A stretch of DNA of 64,000 nucleotides from Bisbaumannia salifodinae (GTDB taxonomy: Bacteria > Pseudomonadota > Gammaproteobacteria > Pseudomonadales > Halomonadaceae). A model generated the notes under the pieces. It saw nothing but the letters and a program-made list of their open reading frames with translations. It was not told the DNA's origin and ran no database searches. Below are positions 1-8,914 of this stretch, piece after piece. The position numbers and the translations under genes are program-made. Within the stretch, counting starts at the first letter, position 1. Each line of letters opens with the position of its first letter. The DNA is taken from the NCBI RefSeq assembly GCF_039522585.1, contig NZ_BAAADR010000004.1, one strand, 5' to 3'.

Positions 1-11
1 AATCGCGTCGC

Positions 12-926
12 CTAGTGGGGCTCGATGGCGGTGGCCTGCCAGACGCGGCTGAGGCTGGGGCCGCCGTCGTCGATATCGGCGCAGGTATCGAGGCGCAGGA
101 CCTCGCGGGTCTCGCAGGTGACGCTTAGCTCGTCGCCCTCCCGATCGCGGCGCCTCAGGATGACCCGGGCCCGCTCGGTCCGCTCCTCGACGCCGACCAC
201 CTCCAGCTCGGTGGCGGGCTCGCCGCGCTCCGCCAGCCACTCCAGCGCCGCCACCTGGGCGCACTGCTCCAGCGGACTGAGCCGCGAGTCGCCCCGGTAG
301 CAGGGCAGGTAGGGGCGTCCCGCGGCCTCGCTCTCGAGCAGCGGGATGACGTCGTCGGGGGGGATGCGCCCGTACTTGCGCAGGGCGGGAAAGACCAGGG
401 CACTGGCGGCCAGGCGGCAGCCGCCCAGGTGGGTGCTCTCCCAGACCTCGAAGGGCAGGTCGGGGCGGGCCTCGACGGCCGCGGCCAGGGCCTTGTAGGC
501 AGCATAGCCGAACTTGGCGCAGCACTTGTCCTTCTTGCCGTGGGTGCAACACAGCAGCAGCGGCGCCGTGGGGGCCGGCCGCTCCCAGGCCGCCAGGTCG
601 GCGTCGCGCTCGAAGGCCTCGAGAAACGCCGGGAGTTCGTCGCGGGGCACCGCGAAATCCCGATTCTCGGGCATCAGGTAGAGGCGGTGGGACTCCTCGG
701 GTTGGTCGCGGCGATGGATCAGGTTGACCCGCCGGCCGCCCTCGGCCAGGGCGTCGAGGCGGGCCAGCAGGGCCTCGCTCATGCCACCGGCCCGGCGCAG
801 GTTGCGTCCCCAGTGGCGGCGCGGCCAGCTCAGCAGCAGGTTGCGCTCGGCATGGACGCCGCTACCGGCCAGGGGATCGCCCTGGGCGGCGCTCTCCACG
901 GCGCAGAATTGCTGGACCGCGCTCAT
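12..926 (-). CDS. Sucrase/ferredoxin-like thioredoxin-fold [2Fe-2S] protein
   Basis: 304 aa, Suc_Fer-like (AIM32-type) family: thioredoxin-fold proteins that bind a [2Fe-2S] cluster. The visible signature is a Cys cluster CCTHGKKDKCC (C126-C136) followed by THLGGC (H166, C170). Family members, as I recall them, usually read HxGGH, so the second His appears replaced by Cys. The ATG at 926 was chosen because it follows AGGAGG and overlaps the stop of the ABC ATPase gene (ATGA), giving translational coupling; a longer reading upstream is only a frame extension through that gene. Sitting in a siderophore-uptake locus, it may reduce ferric-siderophore after import, but that role is inferred. Confidence 0.8.
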   Translation of the reverse strand: MSAVQQFCAVESAAQGDPLAGSGVHAERNLLLSWPRRHWGRNLRRAGGMSEALLARLDALAEGGRRVNLIHRRDQPEESHRLYLMPENRDFAVPRDELPAFLEAFERDADLAAWERPAPTAPLLLCCTHGKKDKCCAKFGYAAYKALAAAVEARPDLPFEVWESTHLGGCRLAASALVFPALRKYGRIPPDDVIPLLESEAAGRPYLPCYRGDSRLSPLEQCAQVAALEWLAERGEPATELEVVGVEERTERARVILRRRDREGDELSVTCETREVLRLDTCADIDDGGPSLSRVWQATAIEPH

Positions 927-1762
927 GCCGGGACCTCCTGGCGCGGGCCGGGCATCGCGGCGGCCCCCAGGGCCGGCACGCAGATCGGCCGGTCGGTGCT
1001 CGGGGCGCGCATTACCTCGGCGTCCAGGTCGAAGACCGCCTTGAGGTTGGCGGCGGTGAAGACCGCCTCCGGAGGGCCATGGTGCTCGATGCGGCCGTCG
1101 CGCATCATCACCAGCACATCGGCGTAGGCGGCGGCCAGGTTGAGGTCGTGGAGCACCACCAGCAGGGTGCGGCCCCGCTCGTGGGCCAGGCGCACCAGCA
1201 GCTCCAGCAGGTCGACCTGGACCTTGAGGTCGAGGTAGGTGGTGGGCTCGTCGAGCAGGATCAGGTCGGTCTCCTGGGCCAGCACCATGGCGATCCAGCA
1301 GCGCTGGCGCTGGCCGCCGGAGAGGGCATCCACCGGGCGGCCGGCGAAATCGTCGACCCGGGCGATGGCCATGGCCTCCTTGACCGCCCGCTCGTCCTCC
1401 GTCGACCACTGCCGCCATAGCCGCTGGTGGGGAAAGCGCCCCATGCCCACCAGCTCGCGCACCGTCATGCCCTCCGGGGCGGAGGGGCTCTGGGGCAGGA
1501 TGCCCAGGCGGTGGGCGACCTCGCGGGTGCGGTAGCGGTGGATCTCCCGGCCGTCGAGGAGCACGCGGCCCCGCTCCGGGGTCAGGGTGCGGGCCAGGGT
1601 CTTGAGCAGGGTCGACTTGCCGCTGCCGTTGGGGCCCAGCAGCACCGTGACGCGACCCTCCTCGACCCGGAAGTCGACGCCATCGAGGACCCGTCGGCCC
1701 TCGTAGCCGGCGGTCAGGGATTCACCCGCGAGGCGGGATTGGGCTGAGGGGGATGACATCAT
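923..1762 (-). CDS. Ferric-siderophore ABC transporter ATP-binding protein (FecE/FepC type)
   Basis: 279 aa cytoplasmic ATPase of the iron-chelate uptake class. Walker A GPNGSGKST is at residues 43-51, the signature LSGGQRQ at 147-153, Walker B LILLDEP at 167-173, and the H-loop HDLN near 205. It should power the two FecCD-type permeases encoded at 4410-6442, although it is transcribed divergently from them. Its 3' end overlaps the Suc_Fer-like gene by four bases. The start has two tandem ATGs (1762, 1759) and no strong ribosome site. A weak Fur-like sequence lies about 40 bases upstream. Confidence 0.92.
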   Translation of the reverse strand: MMSSPSAQSRLAGESLTAGYEGRRVLDGVDFRVEEGRVTVLLGPNGSGKSTLLKTLARTLTPERGRVLLDGREIHRYRTREVAHRLGILPQSPSAPEGMTVRELVGMGRFPHQRLWRQWSTEDERAVKEAMAIARVDDFAGRPVDALSGGQRQRCWIAMVLAQETDLILLDEPTTYLDLKVQVDLLELLVRLAHERGRTLLVVLHDLNLAAAYADVLVMMRDGRIEHHGPPEAVFTAANLKAVFDLDAEVMRAPSTDRPICVPALGAAAMPGPRQEVPA

Positions 1763-1797
1763 TGACTGGCCGTGCCTTGCGATCGAGGCGAGAAGTA

Positions 1798-1816
1798 TAA
1801 GGAATTCTCATTTACA
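1798..1816. promoter_or_regulatory. Possible Fur box in the divergent ABC ATPase / MFS promoter region
   Basis: The sequence AAGGAATTCTCATTTAC contains a good half-site (ATTCTCATT) of the Fur operator but a poor second half. Its position between two divergent genes of an iron locus makes it plausible. The call is weak without a matrix score. Confidence 0.35.
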
Positions 1817-1940
1817 ATGCGATGCTTCCTCGACCGCGCCGGCCCCGTGAGGTGCCCGTCATGTCGGCGGCCTGGCGGGCGTTGCCGCCCTCCCCGGGAG
1901 GCCCGGCCTGGCCGTTTACCAATATCGTCAAGGGAGTCCC

Positions 1941-3359
1941 ATGTCGTCCCGGGATCGCCGCACGCATCGCGTATTGCTAACCGTACTGCTGGGAACCTGT
2001 ACCGTTAGCCTCAACAACAGTGCCCTGAACCTGGCGATTCCCGAGCTGATGCGGGTATTCGACGCCGGCGCCACCCGGGTGGGCTGGGTGATGACCCTGT
2101 TTCTGGTGGCCATGGGCATGACCATGCCGCTGACCGGCTACCTTGCCGATCGCTGGGGTGATCGGCGCCTCTACCTGGCGGGGTCGTGGTTGTTCCTGGG
2201 TGCCTCCCTGGTCGGTGCGCTTGCCACGACCCTGAGCGGGGTGCTGATGGCGCGGGGGCTGCAGGGCGTGGCCGCGGGCCTGATGATTCCGCTGTCGCTG
2301 CCGCTGATCTTCGCGGTTTGCCCCGCCGAACGACGGGGGCGGGTAAGTGGCATTTGGGGCTTCGCCGTGATGATCGCACCGGCCGTGGGGCCGAGCCTGG
2401 GCGGGCTGCTGCTGGAGGTGAGTCGCTGGCAGGCCCTGTTCCTGATGAACCTGCCCGTTGCCGTCCTGGGGCTGTGGTGCGGCCATCGCCATCTCGAGGC
2501 GGGCGTCGCCGATCGCTCACGGCGCTTCGACCTGCGTGGCTTCCTGCTGGTGACCCTGGGCATGGGGCTGGTGCTGATCGCCCTGGGGGCCCTTGCCTCG
2601 CCGGCCGACCTGCTCGAGGCCTCGGGCTGGGTGCCGCTGCTTGGGGGCCTGCTGCTGCTCGGCGGCTTCGTGCGCCAGGCGCGTCGTGCGGCGTATCCGT
2701 TGCTCGATCTCGGCCTCTTCGCCATTCGCGCCTACCGCGCCAGCGTGCTGCTCGCTTGTGTCCAGGCCATCTCGGCCTTCGGTTGCCTGCTGCTGATCCC
2801 GATCTGGATGCAGCATGTCCAGGGGCATGATGCCCTGACCACCGGCCTGGTCTTCCTCCCCACCGCCCTGGTGGCGGCCATCTGTTCACCCTGGGCCGGA
2901 CGCCTGGTGGATCGCCAGGCGTCTCGCCAGGTGGTGATTTTCGGCCTGCTGGTGACGGTGGCCGCTTTGCTGGGGCTGGCCGCCCTGGGGGCCGAGGCCC
3001 CCTTGTGGCTGATCGTCGTGCTGATGGCGGCGCGCGGGGCGGGGATGGGCTTCGGCTACCTGCCGGTGACGGCGGTGGGCCTCAATGCCGTGCCCGACGC
3101 CCGCATCGCCCAAGCCTCGACCCTGAACAACCTGGGCCGGCGGCTCGCCTCGTCGCTGGGTGTGGTGCTGCTGGCCCTGCACCACGATCTGCGTGGCGTT
3201 CAGCATCTGGCCCAGGGCGCTTCCGCTGGCGAGGCGGCCCTGGGGGCGCTGAGCGAGGCCTTCGTCGCCCTGGCCTTGCTAGTACTGGTGGTCCTTCCCC
3301 TGGCCTGGTCCCTGGCGCCAAGCCGGGATCGGGGCGGGCCGGCGCCCGTGCCCTCGTGA
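1941..3359 (+). CDS. MFS transporter, DHA2 (EmrB/QacA-like) family, probable siderophore exporter
   Basis: 472 aa, nearly all hydrophobic, with about 14 predicted membrane segments as in the DHA2 drug/proton antiporter family. The motif-A-like GYLADRWGDRRLYL follows the second helix. It starts at ATG 1941 after AAGGGA. It lies divergent from the siderophore ABC ATPase and directly before the siderophore-binding protein gene, so export of an endogenous siderophore is a reasonable inference. The substrate cannot be read from sequence, and a general multidrug exporter is the alternative. Confidence 0.85.
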   Translation: MSSRDRRTHRVLLTVLLGTCTVSLNNSALNLAIPELMRVFDAGATRVGWVMTLFLVAMGMTMPLTGYLADRWGDRRLYLAGSWLFLGASLVGALATTLSGVLMARGLQGVAAGLMIPLSLPLIFAVCPAERRGRVSGIWGFAVMIAPAVGPSLGGLLLEVSRWQALFLMNLPVAVLGLWCGHRHLEAGVADRSRRFDLRGFLLVTLGMGLVLIALGALASPADLLEASGWVPLLGGLLLLGGFVRQARRAAYPLLDLGLFAIRAYRASVLLACVQAISAFGCLLLIPIWMQHVQGHDALTTGLVFLPTALVAAICSPWAGRLVDRQASRQVVIFGLLVTVAALLGLAALGAEAPLWLIVVLMAARGAGMGFGYLPVTAVGLNAVPDARIAQASTLNNLGRRLASSLGVVLLALHHDLRGVQHLAQGASAGEAALGALSEAFVALALLVLVVLPLAWSLAPSRDRGGPAPVPS

Positions 3360-3422
3360 GGGGGACATGGAGCACGTGCGTTGTCGGCGCCGAACCTGTA
3401 TAACGGGGCGCCGTATTTTCGA

Positions 3423-3441
3423 ACAGAGAATGATTCTCATG
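3423..3441 (+). promoter_or_regulatory. Fur box overlapping the start of the siderophore-binding protein gene
   Basis: A perfect 6-1-6 palindrome, GAGAAT-G-ATTCTC (3426-3438), matches the Fur operator core very well. It covers both candidate start codons (3430 and 3439). A -10-like TATAAC lies at about 3398 and TATTTT at about 3413, so the operator would cover the transcription start and a very short leader. Confidence 0.75.
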
Positions 3442-4416
3442 GGGTTTTCCCGTTACTGCCGCCTGTATCGCCCCCGCCTCGGGGAGCTACTGCTGGGCGC
3501 CTGCCTGGCGCTCGTTGCGAGCGCTGGAGCGGCGAGCACCGGTGAGGCGCGACACGTCGCCCATGCCCTGGGCGAGGCCCGCATCGAGGGGCGCCCCGAG
3601 CGCCTCGTCAGCCTCTACCAGGGGGCCACCGATACCGCCCTGGCGCTGGGGTTGACGCCGGTGGGGGTGGTGGAGTCCTGGCTGGAGCCTCCCATGTACC
3701 GTTACCTGCGCGACGCCCTGCCGGAGGAGGTGCGTTACCTGGGGCTGGAGACCCAGCCGGACCTGGAGGCGGTGGCGGGGCTGGCGCCGGAGCTGATCGT
3801 CGGCGCCCGCTATCGCCATACCCAGGCCTATCCGCTGCTATCGCGCATCGCCCCCACCCTGATCGCCGACACCCCCTACGACTTCGAGGCGATGCTCGAG
3901 ATGCTGGGGGAGGCCACCGGCCGCGAGGCTAGGGCCCGGGAGCTGCTCGCGGCCTGGCGGGCCCGGGTCAGTGATTTCCGCTGTCGGGCCGCGGCCAGCC
4001 TGGGGGACGACTGGCCGCAGAGCGCCTCGGTGGTCAGCTTCCGCGGCGACCATGTGCGGATCTACTACGACGGCTTCGCCTGGCGGGTCCTCGAGCAGTT
4101 GGGCTTCCGGCGCCCCGCGGCCCAGGACGGCCCCGGCTGGGGCGTCAAGCTGGTCAGCCGCGAGCGCCTGCCGGCCATGGACGCCGACGCCATCTTCGTC
4201 TTTATGCGCGACGATCCGGCGGTGCTGGCCCTGCATCGCGACTGGACGGCCCATCCCTTGTGGCGGAGTCTCGAGGCGGTGGAGCGGGACCGGGTCTACC
4301 GGGTCGATCCGGTGATCTGGAACATGGGCGCCGGCATCCTGGCGGCCAACCGCCTGCTCGACGAGCTCTATGCTCACTATGGTCTCGCCGACGACGGGGA
4401 GGGCGAGTCATGTTGA
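3439..4416 (+). CDS. Ferric-siderophore ABC transporter periplasmic binding protein
   Basis: 325 aa, FecB/FhuD-like class III binding protein. It has an N-terminal export signal (basic residues, then LLLGACLALVASAGA, cleavage probably near residue 30) followed by the two-lobed fold: VSLYQGATDTALALGLTPVGV in lobe 1 and LAPELIVGARYRH marking the first Rossmann unit. The start at 3439 has a weak GAGAA ribosome site; ATG 3430 is in frame and equally possible. The next gene overlaps by seven bases, so this is the first gene of a three-gene uptake operon under a strong Fur box. Confidence 0.9.
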   Translation: MGFSRYCRLYRPRLGELLLGACLALVASAGAASTGEARHVAHALGEARIEGRPERLVSLYQGATDTALALGLTPVGVVESWLEPPMYRYLRDALPEEVRYLGLETQPDLEAVAGLAPELIVGARYRHTQAYPLLSRIAPTLIADTPYDFEAMLEMLGEATGREARARELLAAWRARVSDFRCRAAASLGDDWPQSASVVSFRGDHVRIYYDGFAWRVLEQLGFRRPAAQDGPGWGVKLVSRERLPAMDADAIFVFMRDDPAVLALHRDWTAHPLWRSLEAVERDRVYRVDPVIWNMGAGILAANRLLDELYAHYGLADDGEGESC

Positions 4417-5414
4417 CCACCCCCGTCGCCAAGCTGCTGGGGCTGCTGCTGGGCGGCCTGGGGTTGCTCGCCGCCGGCCTGGCCAGCCTGCTGCTGGGCG
4501 CCACCGCGCTCGCCCCGGGCATCCTGGCCGAGGCCTGGCTGGCCCCGGATCCGGGCTCCACGGCGCAGCTGATCCTGCTCACCGAGCGCCTGCCCCGGGC
4601 ACTGATCGCCGCCCTGGTCGGCGCCAGCCTAGCGGTGGCCGGCGCCCTGATGCAGACCCTGACCCGCAACGCCCTGGCCTCGCCGAGCCTGCTCGGCATC
4701 AACGCCGGCGCCATGTGCTTCGTGGTGGTGGCCGGCACCCTCTTCGCCCTGAGCTCGCCGCTGGCGCTGGTCTGGGTGGCCTTCCTCGGCGCCCTGGTGG
4801 CGGCGCTGCTGGTCGCCCTGCTGGGCCGCCAGCGGGGCGGCGGCCTCTCCCCGCTGCGGGTGGTGCTGGCCGGGGTGGCGGTCACCGCGCTCTTCGTTTC
4901 CCTGGCCCAGGGCCTGCTGATCATCGACCAGGAGCGCTTCGAGAGCCTGCTGCTGTGGCTGGCCGGCTCGGTGGCGGGGCGTGGCCTGGAGGTGGTGACG
5001 CCGGTGCTGCCCTTCTTCCTCGGCGCCGCCGTGCTCTGCCTGTGGCTGGTGCGCCAGCTCAACCTCCTGGTGCTGGACGACGAGGTGGTCAAGGGGCTGG
5101 GCCAGCGCACCGGCCGGGTCAAGCTGCTGGCCGGGGCGGTGGTCATCGTGCTGGCCGGGGGCTCGGTGGCGGTGGCCGGGATGATCGGCTTCGTGGGGCT
5201 GATCGTGCCGCATATGGCGCGCGCCCTGTTCGGCCGCGACCATCGCTGGGTGCTGCCCGCCTGTGCCCTGCTGGGGGCCGGCCTGCTGCTGGTCGCCGAT
5301 ACCCTGGCGCGCTTTTTGATGCCGCCCCAGGAGGTGCCGGTGGGGGTGATGACGGCCCTGCTCGGCACCCCCTTCTTCCTGGTTCTCGCCCGTCGCCGGA
5401 GTCTCAGCCCATGA
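4410..5414 (+). CDS. FecCD-family iron-siderophore ABC permease, first subunit
   Basis: 334 aa inner-membrane permease with about ten helices. Family landmarks are LPRALIAALVGASLAVAGA near the start, the RNALASPSLLGINAGA segment, and the ATPase-contact loop GMIGFVGLIVPHMAR near residue 260. ATG 4410 overlaps the binding-protein gene. It pairs with the next permease as a heterodimer; both would be driven by the ATPase encoded at 923-1762. Confidence 0.93.
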   Translation: MLTTPVAKLLGLLLGGLGLLAAGLASLLLGATALAPGILAEAWLAPDPGSTAQLILLTERLPRALIAALVGASLAVAGALMQTLTRNALASPSLLGINAGAMCFVVVAGTLFALSSPLALVWVAFLGALVAALLVALLGRQRGGGLSPLRVVLAGVAVTALFVSLAQGLLIIDQERFESLLLWLAGSVAGRGLEVVTPVLPFFLGAAVLCLWLVRQLNLLVLDDEVVKGLGQRTGRVKLLAGAVVIVLAGGSVAVAGMIGFVGLIVPHMARALFGRDHRWVLPACALLGAGLLLVADTLARFLMPPQEVPVGVMTALLGTPFFLVLARRRSLSP

Positions 5415-6442
5415 CCGCGCCCCTCGTGTTACGCGTCGCCGGCGGCCGCCTAGCCTGGCGCCTGGAGCGCCGGACCCTGGCGGCGACCCTGGGGCTGGCC
5501 GTGGCGCTGGTCGCCAGCGCCTGGCTCGCGCTCTGCCTGGGCAGCCAGCCCACCTCCTCGGCGCAGGTCTGGCAGGCGCTGTGGTTCCCCGAGCGCAGCG
5601 AGATCGCCCTGATCGTCCACGAGATCCGCCTGCCGCGGCTGCTGCTGGCGATCCTGGTGGGCGCCTGCCTGGGCACCGCCGGCCTGCTGATGCAGGGCCT
5701 GGTGCGCAATCCCCTGGCCTCGCCGGACGTGATCGGCATCACCGGGGGGGCGTCGCTGGCGGCGGTGAGTTTCCTGGCGCTGGGCGGTGGCGCCCTGGGC
5801 GAGGCCTGGTTGCCGGCGGTGGCTTTGGGCGGGGCGACCCTGGTGGCGCTGGGCATCATCGCCCTGACCGGGCGCGGCCTCGGCCCGGCCCGCCTGGTGT
5901 TGATCGGCATCGGCATCAGCGCCGCCCTGGGCGCGGCGACCACCCTGGTGCTGGTGCTGAGCCCCGATACCACGGCGATGCAGGCCTATGTGTGGCTGAC
6001 CGGCAGCCTCTATGCCGCCCAGTGGCGGGAGGTGGCGGGGCTCGCCCCCTGGGCGCTGATCGGCCTGCCCCTGGCGCTGGGGCTAGCGCAACGCCTCGAC
6101 GTCCTGGCGCTGGGCGACGAGATGGCCATCGGGCTGGGCACGGCGGTGCGCGGCAGCCGCTTGGCGCTGCTGCTGCTGGCGGTGGCCCTGAGTGGGGCGG
6201 CGGTGGCCTTCGCCGGCGGGCTCGCCTTTATCGGCCTGCTGGCCCCGCACCTCGCCCGGCGCCTGGTGGCGCCGGGGCATGTCGGCCTGGTGCCGGCCAG
6301 CGCCCTGCTCGGGGCCCTGATCCTGCTCTACGCCGACCTGCTGGGGCGGCTGGCCTTCCTGCCCCGGGACCTGCCGGCGGGAATCTTCGTCGCCGGCGTC
6401 GGCGCGCCCTTTCTCGTCTATCTGCTCTATCGCTGGCGCTAA
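5411..6442 (+). CDS. FecCD-family iron-siderophore ABC permease, second subunit
   Basis: 343 aa, homologous to its upstream neighbour (RNPLASPDVIGITGGA, then AFAGGLAFIGLLAPHLARR as the ATPase-coupling loop). The start ATG 5411 overlaps the previous stop (ATGA). A much longer in-frame reading extends upstream to 4370, but that stretch only shadows the first permease. Last gene of the uptake operon, followed by a hairpin at 6465-6484. Confidence 0.93.
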   Translation: MTAPLVLRVAGGRLAWRLERRTLAATLGLAVALVASAWLALCLGSQPTSSAQVWQALWFPERSEIALIVHEIRLPRLLLAILVGACLGTAGLLMQGLVRNPLASPDVIGITGGASLAAVSFLALGGGALGEAWLPAVALGGATLVALGIIALTGRGLGPARLVLIGIGISAALGAATTLVLVLSPDTTAMQAYVWLTGSLYAAQWREVAGLAPWALIGLPLALGLAQRLDVLALGDEMAIGLGTAVRGSRLALLLLAVALSGAAVAFAGGLAFIGLLAPHLARRLVAPGHVGLVPASALLGALILLYADLLGRLAFLPRDLPAGIFVAGVGAPFLVYLLYRWR

Positions 6443-6464
6443 GCCCTAAATAAGTCACAAAAAA

Positions 6465-6484
6465 GCGGCGCCCGAGGGCGCCGC
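6465..6484 (-). terminator. Rho-independent terminator of the TonB-dependent receptor gene
   Basis: GCGGCGCCC-GA-GGGCGCCGC forms a 9-bp perfect stem. Read on the minus strand it is followed by TTTTTT, a classic intrinsic terminator for the receptor gene ending at 6512. Read on the plus strand the tract after the stem is only CAAATA, so it would be weaker for the permease operon. Confidence 0.85.
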
Positions 6485-6511
6485 CAAATAGCGAGCTAGC
6501 AAGACGAGGGC

Positions 6512-8665
6512 CTAGAAGTCCAACTGGTAGCCCAGGGTGAGGGTGCGGCCGCGGCCGGCGAAGTAGTAGTCGTCGCTGACCCGTCCGGCCTGGGAGTAGT
6601 AGGTGATGTACTGCTCGTCGGTGAGGTTCTCGACGCCCAGGGAGAGGCGCCCCTGGGGCAGGCGATAGGCCAGGGAGGCGTCCACCAGGCCGTAGCCGTC
6701 GAACTCGAGCTCGGGGTCCTCGACGCTGCGGTCGAAGTAGTGGCTGACCTGCAGGTGGGAGGAGAGGCGCTCGTTCCAGTCGGCGCTCCAGGCCAGGCGC
6801 AGGGTGTCCGGGGCGATATTGAGGCCGGTCAGCTCGGTGTCGACGCTGCCGTCGCCGTCGGTATCCGACTCGCCCTCGGCATGGGTATAGGTCAGGCGCA
6901 GCTCATGGGCGTCGCCCAGGCGCATCTCGCCGGTCACCTCGACGCCCTGGATCTCGGTCTTCTCGCGGTTGCCGACCCAGCTGCCGGTGGCGCCGTCGAA
7001 GGCGAGGCGCTCGCCGAAGTCGGAATTCGACTCGTAGTAGCTCAGCTCCAGGCCGTAGTTCTCCCAGTCGAAGCGGGCGCCGATCTCGCGGTTGTCGGTG
7101 ACGATGGGCTGCAGCTGCAGCAGGTCGTCGATGTTCTGGCCGGGCTGATCGATGCCGCGCAATACCCGGCCCACGTCGGGCATGCCGAAGCCCTCCGAAT
7201 AGTTGGCGTAGAGCTGCAGCCAGTCGTTGGCCTGGTAGGTGGCACCGGCGTTGAACAGGGTCTCGTTGAAGTCGGGCGAGCCGCCCTCCACGGCGACCAG
7301 ATCCTGGGTCACGTCTTTGGGGTCGCCATCATCCGTGGTGCGATCGAGAGTGCTGAAATTGCCCACGTTAAGCTCGGCGTACTCGTGGCGCACCCCGGCG
7401 TTCAGGGTCAGGCGCTCGGTGACCGCCAGGTCGCCCTGCAGGAAGGCCGCCAGGTTACGGAACTGGCTCTCCGGCACATAGGTACGCCCGGTATGCACCA
7501 GCGTCTGGGTGGTCTCGTCCTGGAGCAGGTCGAGGCCGGTGGTCAGGGTCAGGCGGTCATCGAGCAGGCCGCCCCGGGAGAGGGTGAACTTGGCGCCCAG
7601 CTTGTCGGAGGCGTTGCGGGTCTGATCGAAACGGGTCTCGCCACCCTCCTGGTAGGGAAAGTAGGGGGTGGTGGCGAACTGGGCGCGGAAGCGCTGGTGG
7701 TAGAGCTGGGCGTCGAGGCGGTTGCCGAACCAGTCATCATGCCCGTAGGCCAGGCGGGCGGTGGTCACCTCGTTGAAGCCGGGATCGCCGTCCGGGGTGC
7801 CCGGGCGCGCGGTGGTGGGAATGCCGGCATCCCGGTCGCCGCTTACCGGCACATAGTCGTCGCCTTCCTCCAGGTCGAAGTGATTGACCGAGACCTCCAG
7901 ATTCTGGTGGTCGTCGATCCAGTAGCCGAGGCGGGCGAAGAGGTCGTAACTGGTGGAGTCCTGCAACTCCCCCGGGTAGGCGATGCCGACGACCTCGTCG
8001 TTGCCGTCGTAGAAGACCCCGCGCTGCTGGCGGCTGGCCGCCACCAGGTAGTCCCAGTCGGCAGTCTGGCCGCTGAGGCGGTAGTCCAGCTTGTGGCCGA
8101 GGCCCTCCGATTCGAAGTCGTCGTCGCTGGTCAGCTGGATGCCGACATGCTGGTTGAGCTCGCCGGCCTCGGCGCGGCGGGTGACGAAGTTGATGATGCC
8201 GCCGGTGGCCCCCAGGCCGTGCTCGGCGCTGGCGCCGTGGATCACCTCGATACGCTCGACCATCGACAGGTCGATGGTGTAGCTGTCTCGGGCGCTGTCG
8301 CGCAGCGGGTTGGTCTGGGGCACGCCATCGATCAGGAACAGCGGCGAGCGGCCGCGGAAGGACTCGCCGGCATTGGAGAGCTTCTGGCGGCTGGGCGAGT
8401 AGGAGGGGATCAGCTGGCTGAGTACCTGGCCGGGGTCGTCGCTGATCGCCAGTTGCCGCTCGATCTGCTCGCGGTCGATCACGGTGACGCGCTGGGAGCT
8501 GTCGTCGGCCTGGCGCTGGTTACGGGTGGCGGTAATCACCAGGGCCTCGAGGGCCGCGGCGTTGGCCGCGTCGTCGGCCGCCTGGGCCAGGACGGGAGCG
8601 GGAAGCAGGCCGCCCAGCAGGGCGGGCACCAGCCAGGCAAGCGGACGCTTGGCGGGGAGTGTCAT
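6512..8665 (-). CDS. TonB-dependent siderophore receptor
   Basis: 717 aa outer-membrane receptor. Signal peptide at residues 1-28 ending VLAQA, TonB-box-like ALVITATR at 41-48, plug domain with the FLIDGVPQTNPL and VERIEVIHGASAEHG landmarks (about 50-180), then a 22-strand beta-barrel ending in an aromatic residue (GYQLDF). It is convergent with the permease operon and completes the uptake path. The ligand is unknown: the conserved plug shows the class, not the siderophore. The AT-rich leader at 8720-8790 contains a weak Fur-like sequence near 8740-8762. Confidence 0.93.
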   Translation of the reverse strand: MTLPAKRPLAWLVPALLGGLLPAPVLAQAADDAANAAALEALVITATRNQRQADDSSQRVTVIDREQIERQLAISDDPGQVLSQLIPSYSPSRQKLSNAGESFRGRSPLFLIDGVPQTNPLRDSARDSYTIDLSMVERIEVIHGASAEHGLGATGGIINFVTRRAEAGELNQHVGIQLTSDDDFESEGLGHKLDYRLSGQTADWDYLVAASRQQRGVFYDGNDEVVGIAYPGELQDSTSYDLFARLGYWIDDHQNLEVSVNHFDLEEGDDYVPVSGDRDAGIPTTARPGTPDGDPGFNEVTTARLAYGHDDWFGNRLDAQLYHQRFRAQFATTPYFPYQEGGETRFDQTRNASDKLGAKFTLSRGGLLDDRLTLTTGLDLLQDETTQTLVHTGRTYVPESQFRNLAAFLQGDLAVTERLTLNAGVRHEYAELNVGNFSTLDRTTDDGDPKDVTQDLVAVEGGSPDFNETLFNAGATYQANDWLQLYANYSEGFGMPDVGRVLRGIDQPGQNIDDLLQLQPIVTDNREIGARFDWENYGLELSYYESNSDFGERLAFDGATGSWVGNREKTEIQGVEVTGEMRLGDAHELRLTYTHAEGESDTDGDGSVDTELTGLNIAPDTLRLAWSADWNERLSSHLQVSHYFDRSVEDPELEFDGYGLVDASLAYRLPQGRLSLGVENLTDEQYITYYSQAGRVSDDYYFAGRGRTLTLGYQLDF

Positions 8666-8914
8666 AGGATGGGGATCCCTTGCTTGTCATGAATTGTGGG
8701 CTTCGTCGGTGCCGGGGAGTGACGCCGCGAAGGCGGTAAATAGTAATTTTTATCAAAAGCATCTGCAATTGCTCCTTATTTCTTGTTGGCTGAATGGGCG
8801 AGCCTGGATGGCATTTTTCCTTGCACTCACCGCAATCTTGGCTAGACTAGTTTTCGAACGGTGTTTTTTAAAACGGTTGTTCGCTTCTTCGTAAGTCATC
8901 ACCACGGGGGCGTC

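Noticed and set aside
927..1418. Extension of the Suc_Fer-like protein to 468 aa
   Set aside because: The extra residues are the ABC ATPase gene read in another frame; ATG 926 has AGGAGG and overlaps the ATPase stop.
4370..5410. N-terminal extension of the second FecCD permease to 690 aa
   Set aside because: The extra 347 codons are out-of-frame reading of the first permease gene; the permease domain begins at ATG 5411.
6740..8692. 650-codon open frame on the plus strand
   Set aside because: Antisense shadow of the TonB-dependent receptor. Composition is Gly/Val/Ala-rich with no fold signature.
8739..8765. Fur box upstream of the TonB-dependent receptor
   Set aside because: GATAAAAATTACTATT is AT-rich and only loosely Fur-like; too weak for a separate feature.
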